A stretch of 64,000 nt of DNA from Tridacna crocea. Lineage: Eukaryota > Mollusca > Bivalvia > Cardiida > Cardiidae. Of this stretch, positions 40,743 to 50,900 are shown one piece after another. Location of the stretch: assembly GCA_943736015.1 (NCBI GenBank), contig OX031064.1, forward strand, positions 59,069,861-59,133,860, written 5' to 3'. A model generated the notes under the pieces. It saw only the letters and a program-made list of their open reading frames with translations, ran no database searches and was not told the origin of the DNA. The position numbers and the translations under genes were made by a program. Position 1 is the first letter of the stretch, and each line of letters begins with the position of its first letter.

Positions 40743-43395
40743 GAACATTAGGACTCAGTATACCAGACAAGGACTTGCTTAAAGAGAGGAAAGGCATTTC
40801 AAACAAAGGTCAGATTCCAAGCACTTCTAAAAGTTTAAAGGAAGAACTCACCATGACAGATCAAGTAATTGATATAAACAATCAGTGCACAGCCTCTGCT
40901 GAAAAAATGTCATTGGAACTGGCTAAATCTAGCCAAGGGCTACAGCAGAAGCAAACAGCAAAAAGTAAAGTAAAAAGAAAAGCAACACCTTCAAATCCAG
41001 GCTCATCACTGAAACAAAAACCTCATAAAAAGTTCAAAAACATTCCAGCTAGTTCTGCACCAGAGGATATGCTTGAAGACCTTGAAGAAGATGATATGAA
41101 AATGGATGCTGCAGGAGAGGTTAACAATGAAAGAGAACTAGGTAGCATTTTTCGGAATCTTGAGAACATGGAAAGTATCGAGTTACTGACTGAATGCATG
41201 GCTAAAAGACCGCCTCATCCAGATGGCCAGGAAGTCATTATTGGTGATTTGGTATCTGGGTATTGTCAACAGCTGACTGTGTACTACTGTGCTGACTGTA
41301 AATATGTGTTCCCAGAGGAGAAGTATTTCACAGAACACAAGAAAGTTGGCCAGTGTATATTCATATGCTTCACCTGTGGAGAGAGTTTCACATTCAAAAT
41401 CTACAGCAACTACATGAAACATCTGAAAAACCACAATCCATGGTAAGTACATTCACATATGGGTTGGATGACTGAGATTATTTCCGTTCAAAAATGATTA
41501 GATCTATGCTAGAACAAATGTTATGGGTATTAACCCTTTCCCAAATGACAAAATTTTGTACTGGACCAAATTGAACGTGTTTGCAGACGATAAATGTAAT
41601 GCAAATGATGATTTTTGTCTATGAAAAGAGTAGAAAACATTGTTGGAAAAGGAGAAAATGCTAGTTACCAGCATTTTCTCCTTTTCCTACAGTGTCTTCA
41701 GAAGCCATCTTTCCCAGTATGGTAAAAACCAGGGATAGTTTGGGAAAGGGTTAATGTGAATTTTCCTTCTGATAGCTGTCAGTGAGATTTCCTTTTTTAC
41801 CACATAGTTTTCAATGATACGAGCCAAGTGCAAGATATGTGATGATACAAGTCTAAATGTGTAAAACCAGTTGTGTTTGATGTACAAGCGACGAAGTCAA
41901 GTCCCGAAATGGCTCAGTGCAAGTGTCCTTGGGCAAGACACTTCAGAACTCACTGACAGCATAAATAAGGATCAGACTGCACAAAAAGTGCAATCTAATC
42001 TTAGATCTACACTGTCCAGTAGACATAAGAGATATAATCATATCCTCCAAAAATACCTTTCAGTCAGCAATATTTGGGTTTTTACTATCTGCTTGAAAGT
42101 TTCATTGCTTTTAATTTAGCAGGATAAGGTCAACTCTTAACCACATGAGAAAATTTTAGACTTGTCAAAATTGAAAGCATTTGCAGACAACAAAATAAAG
42201 GTGACTGAAAAATTAAGATTTTGTTTGGGAAGGGTAGAAAACACTGTTGGAAAAGGAGAAAATGCTGGTTACCAGCATTTTCTCCTTTTCCTACAGTGTT
42301 TTCAAAAGGCTTCTATCTCAGGGTCGTAAAAACCAGGGATTGTGTGGTAAAGGGTTAATTAAAGAGATGCATCATTTTTGTCATTTCAGGGATGAAGCAG
42401 GGGGGCTCCCAGACACTGTAACTGGAAGAGAGAATCTGTTCATGGAACTGAATCCTCTTGTACCGAAAAATACAATTAGGGTCAACCTTTGTGTAGCAGA
42501 GAAATTTAGGACCTATTTGAAGAAACTAGATGCTGATGAAAACTTTGAGAAATATGATGAAGACGCTCTTGCCCTTTATCTAGCAGGATTTTATGAGGAA
42601 GTGCGGACAAGAGATGGGGAGATGTTCAGAGTTCATTCTTTTGAAAATCTGAGGTATTCTTTGAATAGATATCTGAGATCTGCCCCGTTTAATTTGCCCA
42701 TGGATATCATAAATGGGCCAGCATTTAGAGGTGCTAATGCAAGTTTCGATGCAGTTTTATCAGAAATCAGAGAAATTTGGAAAGGATCAACAGAACAGCA
42801 TCACCTGATTGAGCCCGTTGATTTTGTTACGCTATATGAGAGCCCCTACCTTGATCCCAGCACACCAGCAGGCTTGTTAAATCGAGTACAGATGAATGTT
42901 CGGTTGTTTTTCTGCAGGCAGTCTCGTGACTACCTAGAAAAAATGTCGAAGGAAACATTCGCTGTGGACGTATTCCCAAATGGAAAAAAATGTGTAATCC
43001 GACAAAATGCAACAATCAATGAATATATGCCGGAGGACTGCAGTAACCCAAAGGTTTGCCCAGTTGGAACTTTCGAACTTTATTTGTCTAAACTGAATCC
43101 TGCATGTGACAAATTATGGCAGGTTCCGAAGGATTTTTTCAACCAGACAGACAAAACATGGTATCATAACAAACACATTGGCAGAGATACACTTGGTAAA
43201 TTTATGGCAAATATCAGTAAAACAATTCCACTCTCTATGAAATACACCAACCATAGTGTGCGTCTGACAGGGAATTCATTCTACAACAGAATGAAGTTGA
43301 CTCCTGAACAGATTCTAGCTGCTACTCAGATGAAGTCAAATCTGCCTAACTATAGCAAGGAGAAACTAAAAAAATCAACGGAGGCTGATAAATAA
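40743..43395 (+). CDS. Crypton-derived DUF3504 protein with zinc fingers (two exons; 5' end uncertain)
   Basis: Exon A is 40743-41442 (acceptor TTACAG, donor GTAAGT). Exon B is 42390-43395 (acceptor CATTTCAG, stop TAA), and the join restores a Trp codon. Exon A has a Ser/Lys-rich region with nuclear-localisation-like runs (KSKVKRKA, KQKPHKKFKN), an acidic patch, then a C2HC-like finger from CADCKYVF and a C2H2-like finger, CFTCGESF...HLKNH (41282-41433). Exon B is a DUF3504 domain, the host form of a Crypton tyrosine recombinase. It has an Arg-containing FFCRQSRDYL (near 42916), NHSVR matching HxxR (43252-43263) and a Tyr in LPNYSKEK (43351) where the recombinase nucleophile sits. The family includes ZMYM2, QRICH1 and KIAA1958, usually chromatin or transcription factors. 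Exon A could hold the start at ATG 40855 (context ACCATGA), or further exons may lie upstream. The ORF is intact, so it looks like a working host gene rather than a transposon fossil. Confidence 0.8.
41530..41754 (-). mobile_element. TTAA-MITE, type A
   Basis: Full length, in the DUF3504-gene intron. Confidence 0.83.
41925..42115. repeat. Dispersed repeat, family X
   Basis: It shares GGATCAGACTGCA and the tail TTTTTACTATCTGCTTGAAA with the copy at 330-480. It lies in the DUF3504-gene intron. Confidence 0.45.
42130..42358 (-). mobile_element. TTAA-MITE, type A, 31 bases from exon
   Basis: Full length (left flank TCAA). From 42247 inside it, a reading frame stays open through the acceptor into exon B of the DUF3504 gene. 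Confidence 0.83.
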
Positions 43396-43415
43396 CCTTG
43401 CTTTTAGTTTAGTAT

Positions 43416-43651
43416 TTAACCCTTTCCCAAACGACAAATTTTGGACCCTTCCAAACCGAAAGAGTTTGCATACAACAATTTTTGATTTGGAGAAAATGGC
43501 AGAAAGTTCTCAAAAAGGGTAGAAAACACTGTGGGAAAAGGGGAAATTGCTCGTTATGAGCAATTTCTCCTTTTCCCACAGTGTTTTCAGAAGACTTTTA
43601 CTGCAGACAGCCAGACACGTATAAACCAGGGCTTGTTTGGGAAAGGGTTAA
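43416..43651 (-). mobile_element. TTAA-MITE, type B
   Basis: It starts 21 bases after the DUF3504-gene stop. The right TTAA is shared with the next copy. Confidence 0.82.
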
Positions 43652-43864
43652 CAACAACATTTTAGGTTTGCCCAAATTGAAAGCATTGGCAGACCACAAA
43701 ATAAAAGTGACCGAAAACTTAAAACTTGTTTTGTGAAGGGTAGAAAACATTTTGGGAAAAGGAGAAAATGCTGGTTACCAGCATTTTCTCCTTTTCCCAC
43801 AATGTTTTCTAAAGGCTTCTTTCTCAGGGTCATCAAAAGTAGGGATTGTGTGGTAATGGGTTAA
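43648..43864 (-). mobile_element. TTAA-MITE, type A
   Basis: The left end is shortened (TTAACAACAACATTTTAGG). The hairpin is good. Confidence 0.8.
43700..43705 (+). promoter_or_regulatory. Candidate poly(A) signal supplied by a MITE arm
   Basis: This AATAAA is about 305 bases after the DUF3504-gene stop. It lies in the right arm of the reversed MITE copy at 43648-43864 and is the first AATAAA I see downstream of the gene. Confidence 0.25.
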
Positions 43865-44274
43865 TGTTGTTTTCAACAAAATTATAGTTTTTATCTTAGC
43901 AGATATTAAGCTTGCACCACTACTATTTCTTGGGCATTTCTAGTAGGTATGAACGATCAAACTTACAGATAATAAATTTTCATGTAGATTGCAAAAAAAA
44001 AAAAGTGTTTCAAATGAAAACATTGCTAAACTTGCCCTTTTATCAGTGTTGTCAAATGTTTATTCAGCAAAGGATGAATTTTGGAAAGAATAACGTGAAA
44101 CTCTTAATGACTAGGACTCAAAGGGACGACCCTCTCAACTTCTTTTGTTATTTATGAGAATTGGAAAATTTTTATCACTCTAAAATGAGAGAAAAATGTA
44201 TGAAATACATATTAAATATGTACCATATTTTGCTGACATTTAGTTGCTGCACTATATATTTCACACCTTTTCAG
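43865..44274. other. Intergenic, nothing recognised
   Basis: AT-rich spacer with no supported feature. Confidence 0.5.
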
Positions 44275-44459
44275 AGCTCCAGATAAGAGGGAGTGATGTT
44301 GTTCATAAGTCATTGTTTCTCTTTGAAACCCATTGTTATGGGTACTCATTAGAATCGTCTCAATGATACAATTCTAATGAGTACCCACAACATAGAGTTT
44401 AGTGGAGAATAATTAACATTTTCAATTTTGAAATCAAAATCACTCCTCTATCTGGAGCT
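44275..44459. mobile_element. Foldback MITE, GGGTACTC family, full length
   Basis: AGCTCCAGATA / TATCTGGAGCT ends and a GGGTACTCATTAGAAT / ATTCTAATGAGTACCC core. Confidence 0.78.
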
Positions 44460-44701
44460 GTGCCTTTTCATTTAATCATTTTAGATATAAAGAATATTGT
44501 ACAGGCTGCTCCACACAAAGGCCCTGACCCACTTGCTTGGTTAATATCCACGTATGATAATAATAATAAATACATGAAACAAATTCAACTCCTGTATTTA
44601 CTTTTTTTTTTTCATTCTACTGCAGTGAGTAGCCCATCTGGAGATCAAATCACACAGGAGACTTTAGACCTTTATCATTTGTTTACCCCTTATAAAATGT
44701 T

Positions 44702-44930
44702 TTAACTCATTACCAAACGACAAAATTTTAGGTTTGTCCAAATTGATAACATTTACAGACTTCAAAATAAAAGTGCCTGAAAACTTGAAATTTGTTTTGT
44801 GAAGGGTAGAAAACATTGTGGGATAAGGAGAAAATGCTGGTTACCAGCAATTTCTCCTTTTCTCTCAATGTTTTTGAAATGCTTCTTTCTTAAAGTCGTC
44901 AAAAATAGGGATTGTGTGGTAATGGGTTAA
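44702..44930 (-). mobile_element. TTAA-MITE, type A
   Basis: Full length with a few hairpin mismatches. Confidence 0.82.
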
Positions 44931-45008
44931 GGTATTTCAGAATTGCCAAATTGTCGCTTGGATTGATTGATGGGACACATCAAACAATGCCTTTAAGTAT
45001 GTTGCAAA

Positions 45009-45235
45009 TTAACTCTTTACCACTTCCCGACTTTTAACGACCATTAGAAAGAAGCCTTTTGAAAACACTGTAGGAAAAGGAGAAAATGCTGGCAACCAGC
45101 ATTTTTCTCCTTTTCCCACAGTGTTTTCTACCCTTCACAAAATAAATTTCAATATTTAAGTCACATTTATTTTATCATCTGTATATGCTTTGAATTTGGA
45201 ACACTCCAAATTTTTGTCGTTTGGTAAGGAGTTAA
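45009..45235 (+). mobile_element. TTAA-MITE, type A
   Basis: Full length. The left end has lost a few bases after TTTACCAC. Confidence 0.82.
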
Positions 45236-45831
45236 CCACAGATTGGTCCTAATCTATATCTTAAATTAACAGGTTTGAAAATTAAGGTTGGTCACGAGTT
45301 TTGACATATTTGTAAGTTTCCAAGCAGACTAATTCATCTATCAACTAAAGGTACATGTATGTAGGTGTCAGTGATAGGGAAATGCATTAGGGACATGAAC
45401 CAAAATGATGTCCACATGGGGAATTTATTTTCAGTTTTACTGGCAACTCTAAAAGATCATTTGGAAAAATAGAATGAAAATCAATATATAAATGGCTGTC
45501 TTACTGGCTAAACCCTTGAAACTTTCCTGTGTTTTAATTGATAGGCTGCAACCAAATGTCTGGAAAACAGGGTATGCATTCTTCCTTAGAAGTTTTTATC
45601 GTACCTAGAGTTGTTACAAAAAGCTATTTACATGTACTGGATAAATCTTATGATTAAAATCTGATTAAGGGACTGTCATCTTTTTCAGTATCATTGTACT
45701 CTGCAAAATATGGAGAACTTTTTTCATGCCCAACTCTCCTAATATATTATGAAATCTAAAATTGTTTGAAACCAACTCAACATACCTCACTCATCAAGTT
45801 TTTGACATTTTAGACTTCTCCTTGCGTCTTA
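45236..45831. other. Intergenic, nothing recognised
   Basis: Unique-looking sequence between the convergent DUF3504 and RRP5 genes. Confidence 0.5.
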
Positions 45832-46191
45832 TTGACCCTTTTCCACACAATGCCGACTTTTAACCAGAAGAAAGCTTTTAAAAACATGTAGGAAATGCAG
45901 TGAATGCTAGTAACCAGCATTTTTACCTTTTCCAACAATTTCTATGGTGTTAAGAACAATTTCATCCTAATTATCATCCTTCAAAGCTATTGAAGATGAT
46001 AAAACAATTGTGGTTCATGAAACAGAAATTCCATTTGGAGGGCTTAAAATAATTGTGGTTCACGAAACAGAAATTCCATTTAGAGGGCATGAAATAATTG
46101 TGGTTCATGAAACAGAAATTCCATTTTGAGGGCAAAAATAATTGTGGTCCTCAGGATCATTAAGGCTCAGGCTTGTGTGGTAAAGGATTAA
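45832..46191 (+). mobile_element. TTAA-MITE, decayed, with internal minisatellite
   Basis: Recognisable ends (left flank TTGA, right TTAA) and a weak hairpin. The right arm is expanded by AATTGTGGTTCATGAAACAG-type units. Confidence 0.65.
46005..46150 (+). repeat. Minisatellite, about 51-56-bp unit, nearly three copies
   Basis: GAAACAGAAATTCCATTT recurs with AATAATTGTGGTT between, inside the MITE at 45832-46191. Confidence 0.85.
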
Positions 46192-46261
46192 TCGTGAATG
46201 TCTTGGGTTTCACCTGTTCGTGCAACTAAAACAGCCTGAAGTCTTCTACCCAAGGAAACTG

Positions 46262-46595
46262 CCATGATTGATTGATCAATTGTATGATGTTTAACGCCGG
46301 TTTCAACATTATATCAGTTATATCGCGGCGGCCAGTGCACCTATCCATGTGTTCCTAGAGTTTCTTTTGCCAGTACTTTGCTTAATTTTCTTTCCTAGCC
46401 ACTGGCTGCTTTCCCACATGATCATCGTTGAAACAATGGTCAGCAGTGGGAGAGGAATGAATCCTGTTGCAGTGACTATCATCAATCCTTGGAAAGAAAT
46501 TGGCCAAAACAGGGGTCGTGGCCAGGGATAGAACCCTAGACCCCGTGTTCTCAAATCATGCACGCTACAGACTGAGCTACCGGGGCTTGGCTAAA
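46262..46595 (-). mobile_element. SINE, tRNA-headed, full length
   Basis: On the - strand it starts AGCCCCGGTAGCTCAGTCTG with B-box-like GGGTTCTATCCC, then the shared body and an ATTGATCAATCAATC tail. Confidence 0.8.
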
Positions 46596-46599
46596 CTCC

Positions 46600-46685
46600 C
46601 ATGAGAAACCTTGTGCTTCCAGTGTGGCTTGAACCTAAGGTTTCAAGATGACAAGTCCTACACTTTACCACTGAGCCACATCTGG
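46600..46685 (-). repeat. tRNA-like fragment
   Basis: On the - strand, GTGGCTCAGTGGTAAAGTGT then GGTTCAAGCC. A/B boxes are spaced as in a tRNA-derived SINE head, with no tRNA cloverleaf. Confidence 0.5.
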
Positions 46686-46873
46686 AAAAGAAACGTTTAA
46701 AGAAATGTTCACACAAATTGTTGACACTTGACATAGAACAAGAGATAGGCTCTTCATGCTTGAGTTAGGTTAACAGACACTTTTAGTTGTGTTTCAAAGT
46801 TTAATCTATAAACAACCTCTGTAATTATATTTATAAAAATTGAGTTCCATAAAAAAGTGACACACTGTTTATT

Positions 46874-47060
46874 CAACTCTTTAACAAACTAGATTTTGGA
46901 CTTGTTCAAGGCAACACCAGGTAATAATTTAGATATGGCTAACACAGTGGAAATGGTCTTTGAACAGATAGGAAACATTGTCAAAAAAGGAGAAGTGCTC
47001 TTTAAAAGCATTTTCTCCTTTTCCACATTGTTCTTTAACACCTGTGTTGACTTGGAATAG
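46874..47060 (-). mobile_element. TTAA-MITE, decayed
   Basis: CAACTCTTTAACAAAC end, and AAAAGGAGAAGTGC / GCATTTTCTCCTTTT hairpin remnant. Confidence 0.5.
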
Positions 47061-47940
47061 TACAGTTAATACATTACCCTCACAGACCATTTCTTTTCAT
47101 AGCATATATCATGGCTATAGGAGGCTGTTTTACCAGCAATATATCTTTTTGTGAGAGTATTTTCACTAGTGTCAACTATTTACTGAATAATTATTTAATT
47201 AATTTGGTGTCTGCATAAGCTTTGAATCTGGAAGAATCTAAAATTCTTTTCTTCAAGACTTCAATTAAAAGTTAACTTGACATTCATTTAATAGTAATAT
47301 ATAAGACACATGTTCTTTTTCGATTTTTTTCTACTTTTCATTATGACTTTATCACACATATCAACAAAATATTTCAATACAGCACCTTGATTAGCATTTC
47401 TAAACCGTGTTGTCTATGTTAAAAACATTTACAGACAACAAAAGTTGATCAATGTCTGAAGACTATGCTGCCTTATTTTCATGAATTTCTCCTCAAGAGT
47501 TGTAAAGAAAATGCACTCAGCTCTATATCGGATGACAAAATTGTAGACTTGTCCAAAATGAAAGTATTTGCAGATAACAACTGATAGAAATGGTCTTTGA
47601 GAGGATACAAAAGAAAAAGTTTTTTTTTCCAGCATTTCCTCAGCAAAATCCATTCTTTGCCCTGGTCAAATTGTTGTCTGTAGGTGCTTTCCACTTGGGC
47701 ATGCATTCTATTATGATTCACCTCATCACCAATCAATCCACAGGGTGTGCGACTACTGAGAGAGAAGGCCTTCCAAAATATGGGATAGAGAAAAATGCTG
47801 ACAGCATTTTTTCACTCTCCTGTAATACTTTCCAGATTCTACCCATTTACAGTCAAATTCAATCATTTGAACCTTCTATTATTCATCATTCCCTTGGGTC
47901 AGTAAAAAACTTCAAGATGGAAGAATCCAACATCAATGGT
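47061..47940. other. RRP5 3' flank with decayed MITE debris
   Basis: Fragments of MITE arms at about 47195-47275 and 47520-47700 (GTAGACTTGTCCAAAATGAA, GTATTTGCAGATAACAA). No gene is seen. Confidence 0.45.
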
Positions 47941-50900
47941 CTAATCAACTGTTCCTCCAGACTCCACATACTCCAGAGCTTTCTGCTTAACTTCTGCTAC
48001 TTGTGCCTCTGTCCCAAATTTCTCTTCAAACTCCAAATATTTCTTGAAAAAGAATTTTATCTTCTTGGCAGGTAGAGAAAGTCCAATCATTCTTTTATAT
48101 AATGCTCTGAATATGAAAAAGATAAACATGAGAGACACATAGAAAACATTTCACATTTTAACCCATTACCACACAATACAGAGTTTTAATGACCCTGTTT
48201 GAGAAAGCTTTTGAAAATATTGCAGGAAAAGAAGAAAATGCTGGTAACCAGAATTTTCTCTTATTTCTGCTATGTTTTTTACCCGATCAAAACAAAAATC
48301 ATCATTTCACTTACATTTTATTAAACTTGTTGTCTGCAAATCTTCTCAATTTGGACCAGTCTGAATTTTTGTTATTTGGTAAAAAGTTACATAATATTCA
48401 AACCTCTACAACATACTCATGAGTTAATGTTTTCACAAGCTTGAAGACAATGGATTTTGAAAACTTCTTTTTGAAATGATAAAAGCTGGTAACCAGTACC
48501 AGTTTTTTTCTCTTTTTCCCAAAATGTTTTCTACCCTTTAAAAGACAAAACCTATTACTTTAACAAATACTGATATCCAAAATTTTGTCATCTGGTAAAC
48601 AAGCAAAAGCACTGTTATGTTTACAGGCTGATCTACCTATCCTTGGTTTGAGCCTTTGAATTTGTCCATAACAAAAGCTTTGTAAGCCGGTTAATGATGG
48701 AAGGTATTCACAGGGTTTGTTCCTATACATTGCTTAACCCATTACCACACAATCCCTACTTTTGATGCCCCTGAGAAAGAAGCTTTTAGAAAACATTGTG
48801 GGAAAAGGAGAAAATGCTGGTAACCAGCATTTTCTCCTTTTCCCACAATGTTTTCCACCCTTCACAAAACAAATTTCAAATTTTCAGTCACTTTTCTTTT
48901 GTTGTCTGCAAATGCTTTCAATTTGGTCAAGTCTATAACACTGTCGTTTGGTAATGAGTTAAACTTTGTGTTTTGGGGAGCCGCCTGTGGCCTAGATAGA
49001 GTGATGTGCATAATACCTATAGTGTACTCCTGGTACAATTTGATAGGTGCACTTACTGGTGTGATAGGTGCACTAAGTGCAGATACCAGTAACATATCCA
49101 AAAATACCAAATAATCTTAATTTTTCTCACCTGGTTCAAATGTGAATTTAATTTATTCAACTCTTTACCAAACAATCCCTGGTTTTCACAACTCTGTGAC
49201 AGAAGCCTTTTGAAAACATTGTAGGAAAAGAAGAAAATACTGGTAACAAGCATTTTCTCCTTTTTCCACAATGTTTTCTACCCTGCTGGAAACAAATTTC
49301 AATTTTTGAGTTATGTTTGTCGTCTGCAAGTGCTTTCAATTTAGAAAACTCTAAAATCTTCTTGTTCGGAAGAGTTAACACGTTAAAAAACTGTACGTAT
49401 TTGTTTTGGTGTTGGTGCCCACAATAATGTCAAATATGGTCTCAATTCCCTAAACTCTCATATAACTGCAGAAATGTGAACACGGATAAAAACTTTATCT
49501 CACCTTGTAGCAGCATGATCTTTCAGTTTGGTCAACAAGTCCACATAAACTGACCAAATGTCTGTTCGTTTCGGGTAAGTGCTCAGAACATTCTCAAACA
49601 TGGTCTTTCCTCGCTCTGGCTCACCATATTTAAACTCCATCTGAGCAAATTTGATGATAGTCTCCACATCTGTATTAACAGAAAGGAAATACAAACTATC
49701 ACATCTAACATATCACTCAACATTCCTAATCTTCAAAGACTATGAGGATAAACATTAGAAAATGTTGTGGAAAAAGAAAAAGATCCTGATACTGACTATT
49801 TAATATCCCTTCTAATGGCCCTCTTCATTTGGGTTGAGAGTACATAGTACTGTTTAGATATGAAATATCTCATTAACCCATTACCAAATGACAATATTTT
49901 AGACTGGTTCAAAATGAAAGCATTTGCAGACGACAAAATAAAAGTGACTAAAAATTTGAAATTTGTTTTCTGGTTACCAGCATTTTCTCCTTTTTCCACA
50001 ATAATTTCTAAAGGCTTTTTTCTCAGGGGCATCAAAAGTAGGGATTGTGTGGTAATGGGTTAACTCAAACAATTTGCATCCTACAACTGTAACCCTTTAC
50101 CAAACAACAAAATTTTATACTTGTCCAAATTGATAGCATTTGCAGAGGACAATAAGCGTGGAAAAAAAAAATATTATTTTCTTTGCAAAGGGTAGAAAAC
50201 ATTGATGGAAAAGGAGATAATGCTGGTACCAGCATTTTCTCTATTTCCAACAGTGTTTTTAAAAAAAACTTCTTTCTCAGATTTGTTAAAAGTCTGTTTA
50301 GTGTGGTAAAGGGCTAAAAGTATCCTGAAATAAAAATATTACAACAAAGAACTGCAATCTTGACAATTCTTTGTGAAATATTGGGTGCTCTCCAAAATTT
50401 GTATAGTATAACACAAATGAATGAATGAATAGTGTTTTAAGGCCCGTCGACAACTTGGGTCATATTGGGCGCACTTACAATAATGTTAGGTGAAAATAAC
50501 ATACATGTCGAACAACACAAGACAAACATGATAAATGAGGAATGGATGAAACACAAAATGATGCCCCTTTTGTCGCCTTTTACGACATGCATGCTGTCAC
50601 TTTTGTTCCGCCAGATGAAATGGCAGATGTGACGATCGCGGGACTGCAGTGGTTTATTCTTATACCCCCGATTAAACCACACGGGGTCCCACAGGCCAAT
50701 TGATTCCCATTCCAAACCCTATTTACACTGAGAAAAAAATATAGGATTTGGAATAAGAACTACCCAGCCTGCTGCAATCCTACGAATTACGAGGAAAGCA
50801 GCCGTTTGTCTCTAATTTTAGTCGCCTTCTACGACATGCCATAGAGAAAGGCAGAGGTCCTATTCTATACAATAAAAACCCCCGGGACCCCACGGGGATA

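Noticed and set aside
42247-42389. True start of the DUF3504 protein at 42247
   Set aside because: The first 48 codons are MITE sequence and intron. The acceptor at 42388-42389 and the in-frame zinc-finger exon explain the gene better. Kept only as a finding.
46600-46685. tRNA gene beside the SINE
   Set aside because: Boxes are present but the stems do not pair. Likely another SINE head.
47590-48075. 161-codon ORF on the + strand
   Set aside because: Antisense of the last RRP5 exon and its flank, with MITE debris in its first half.
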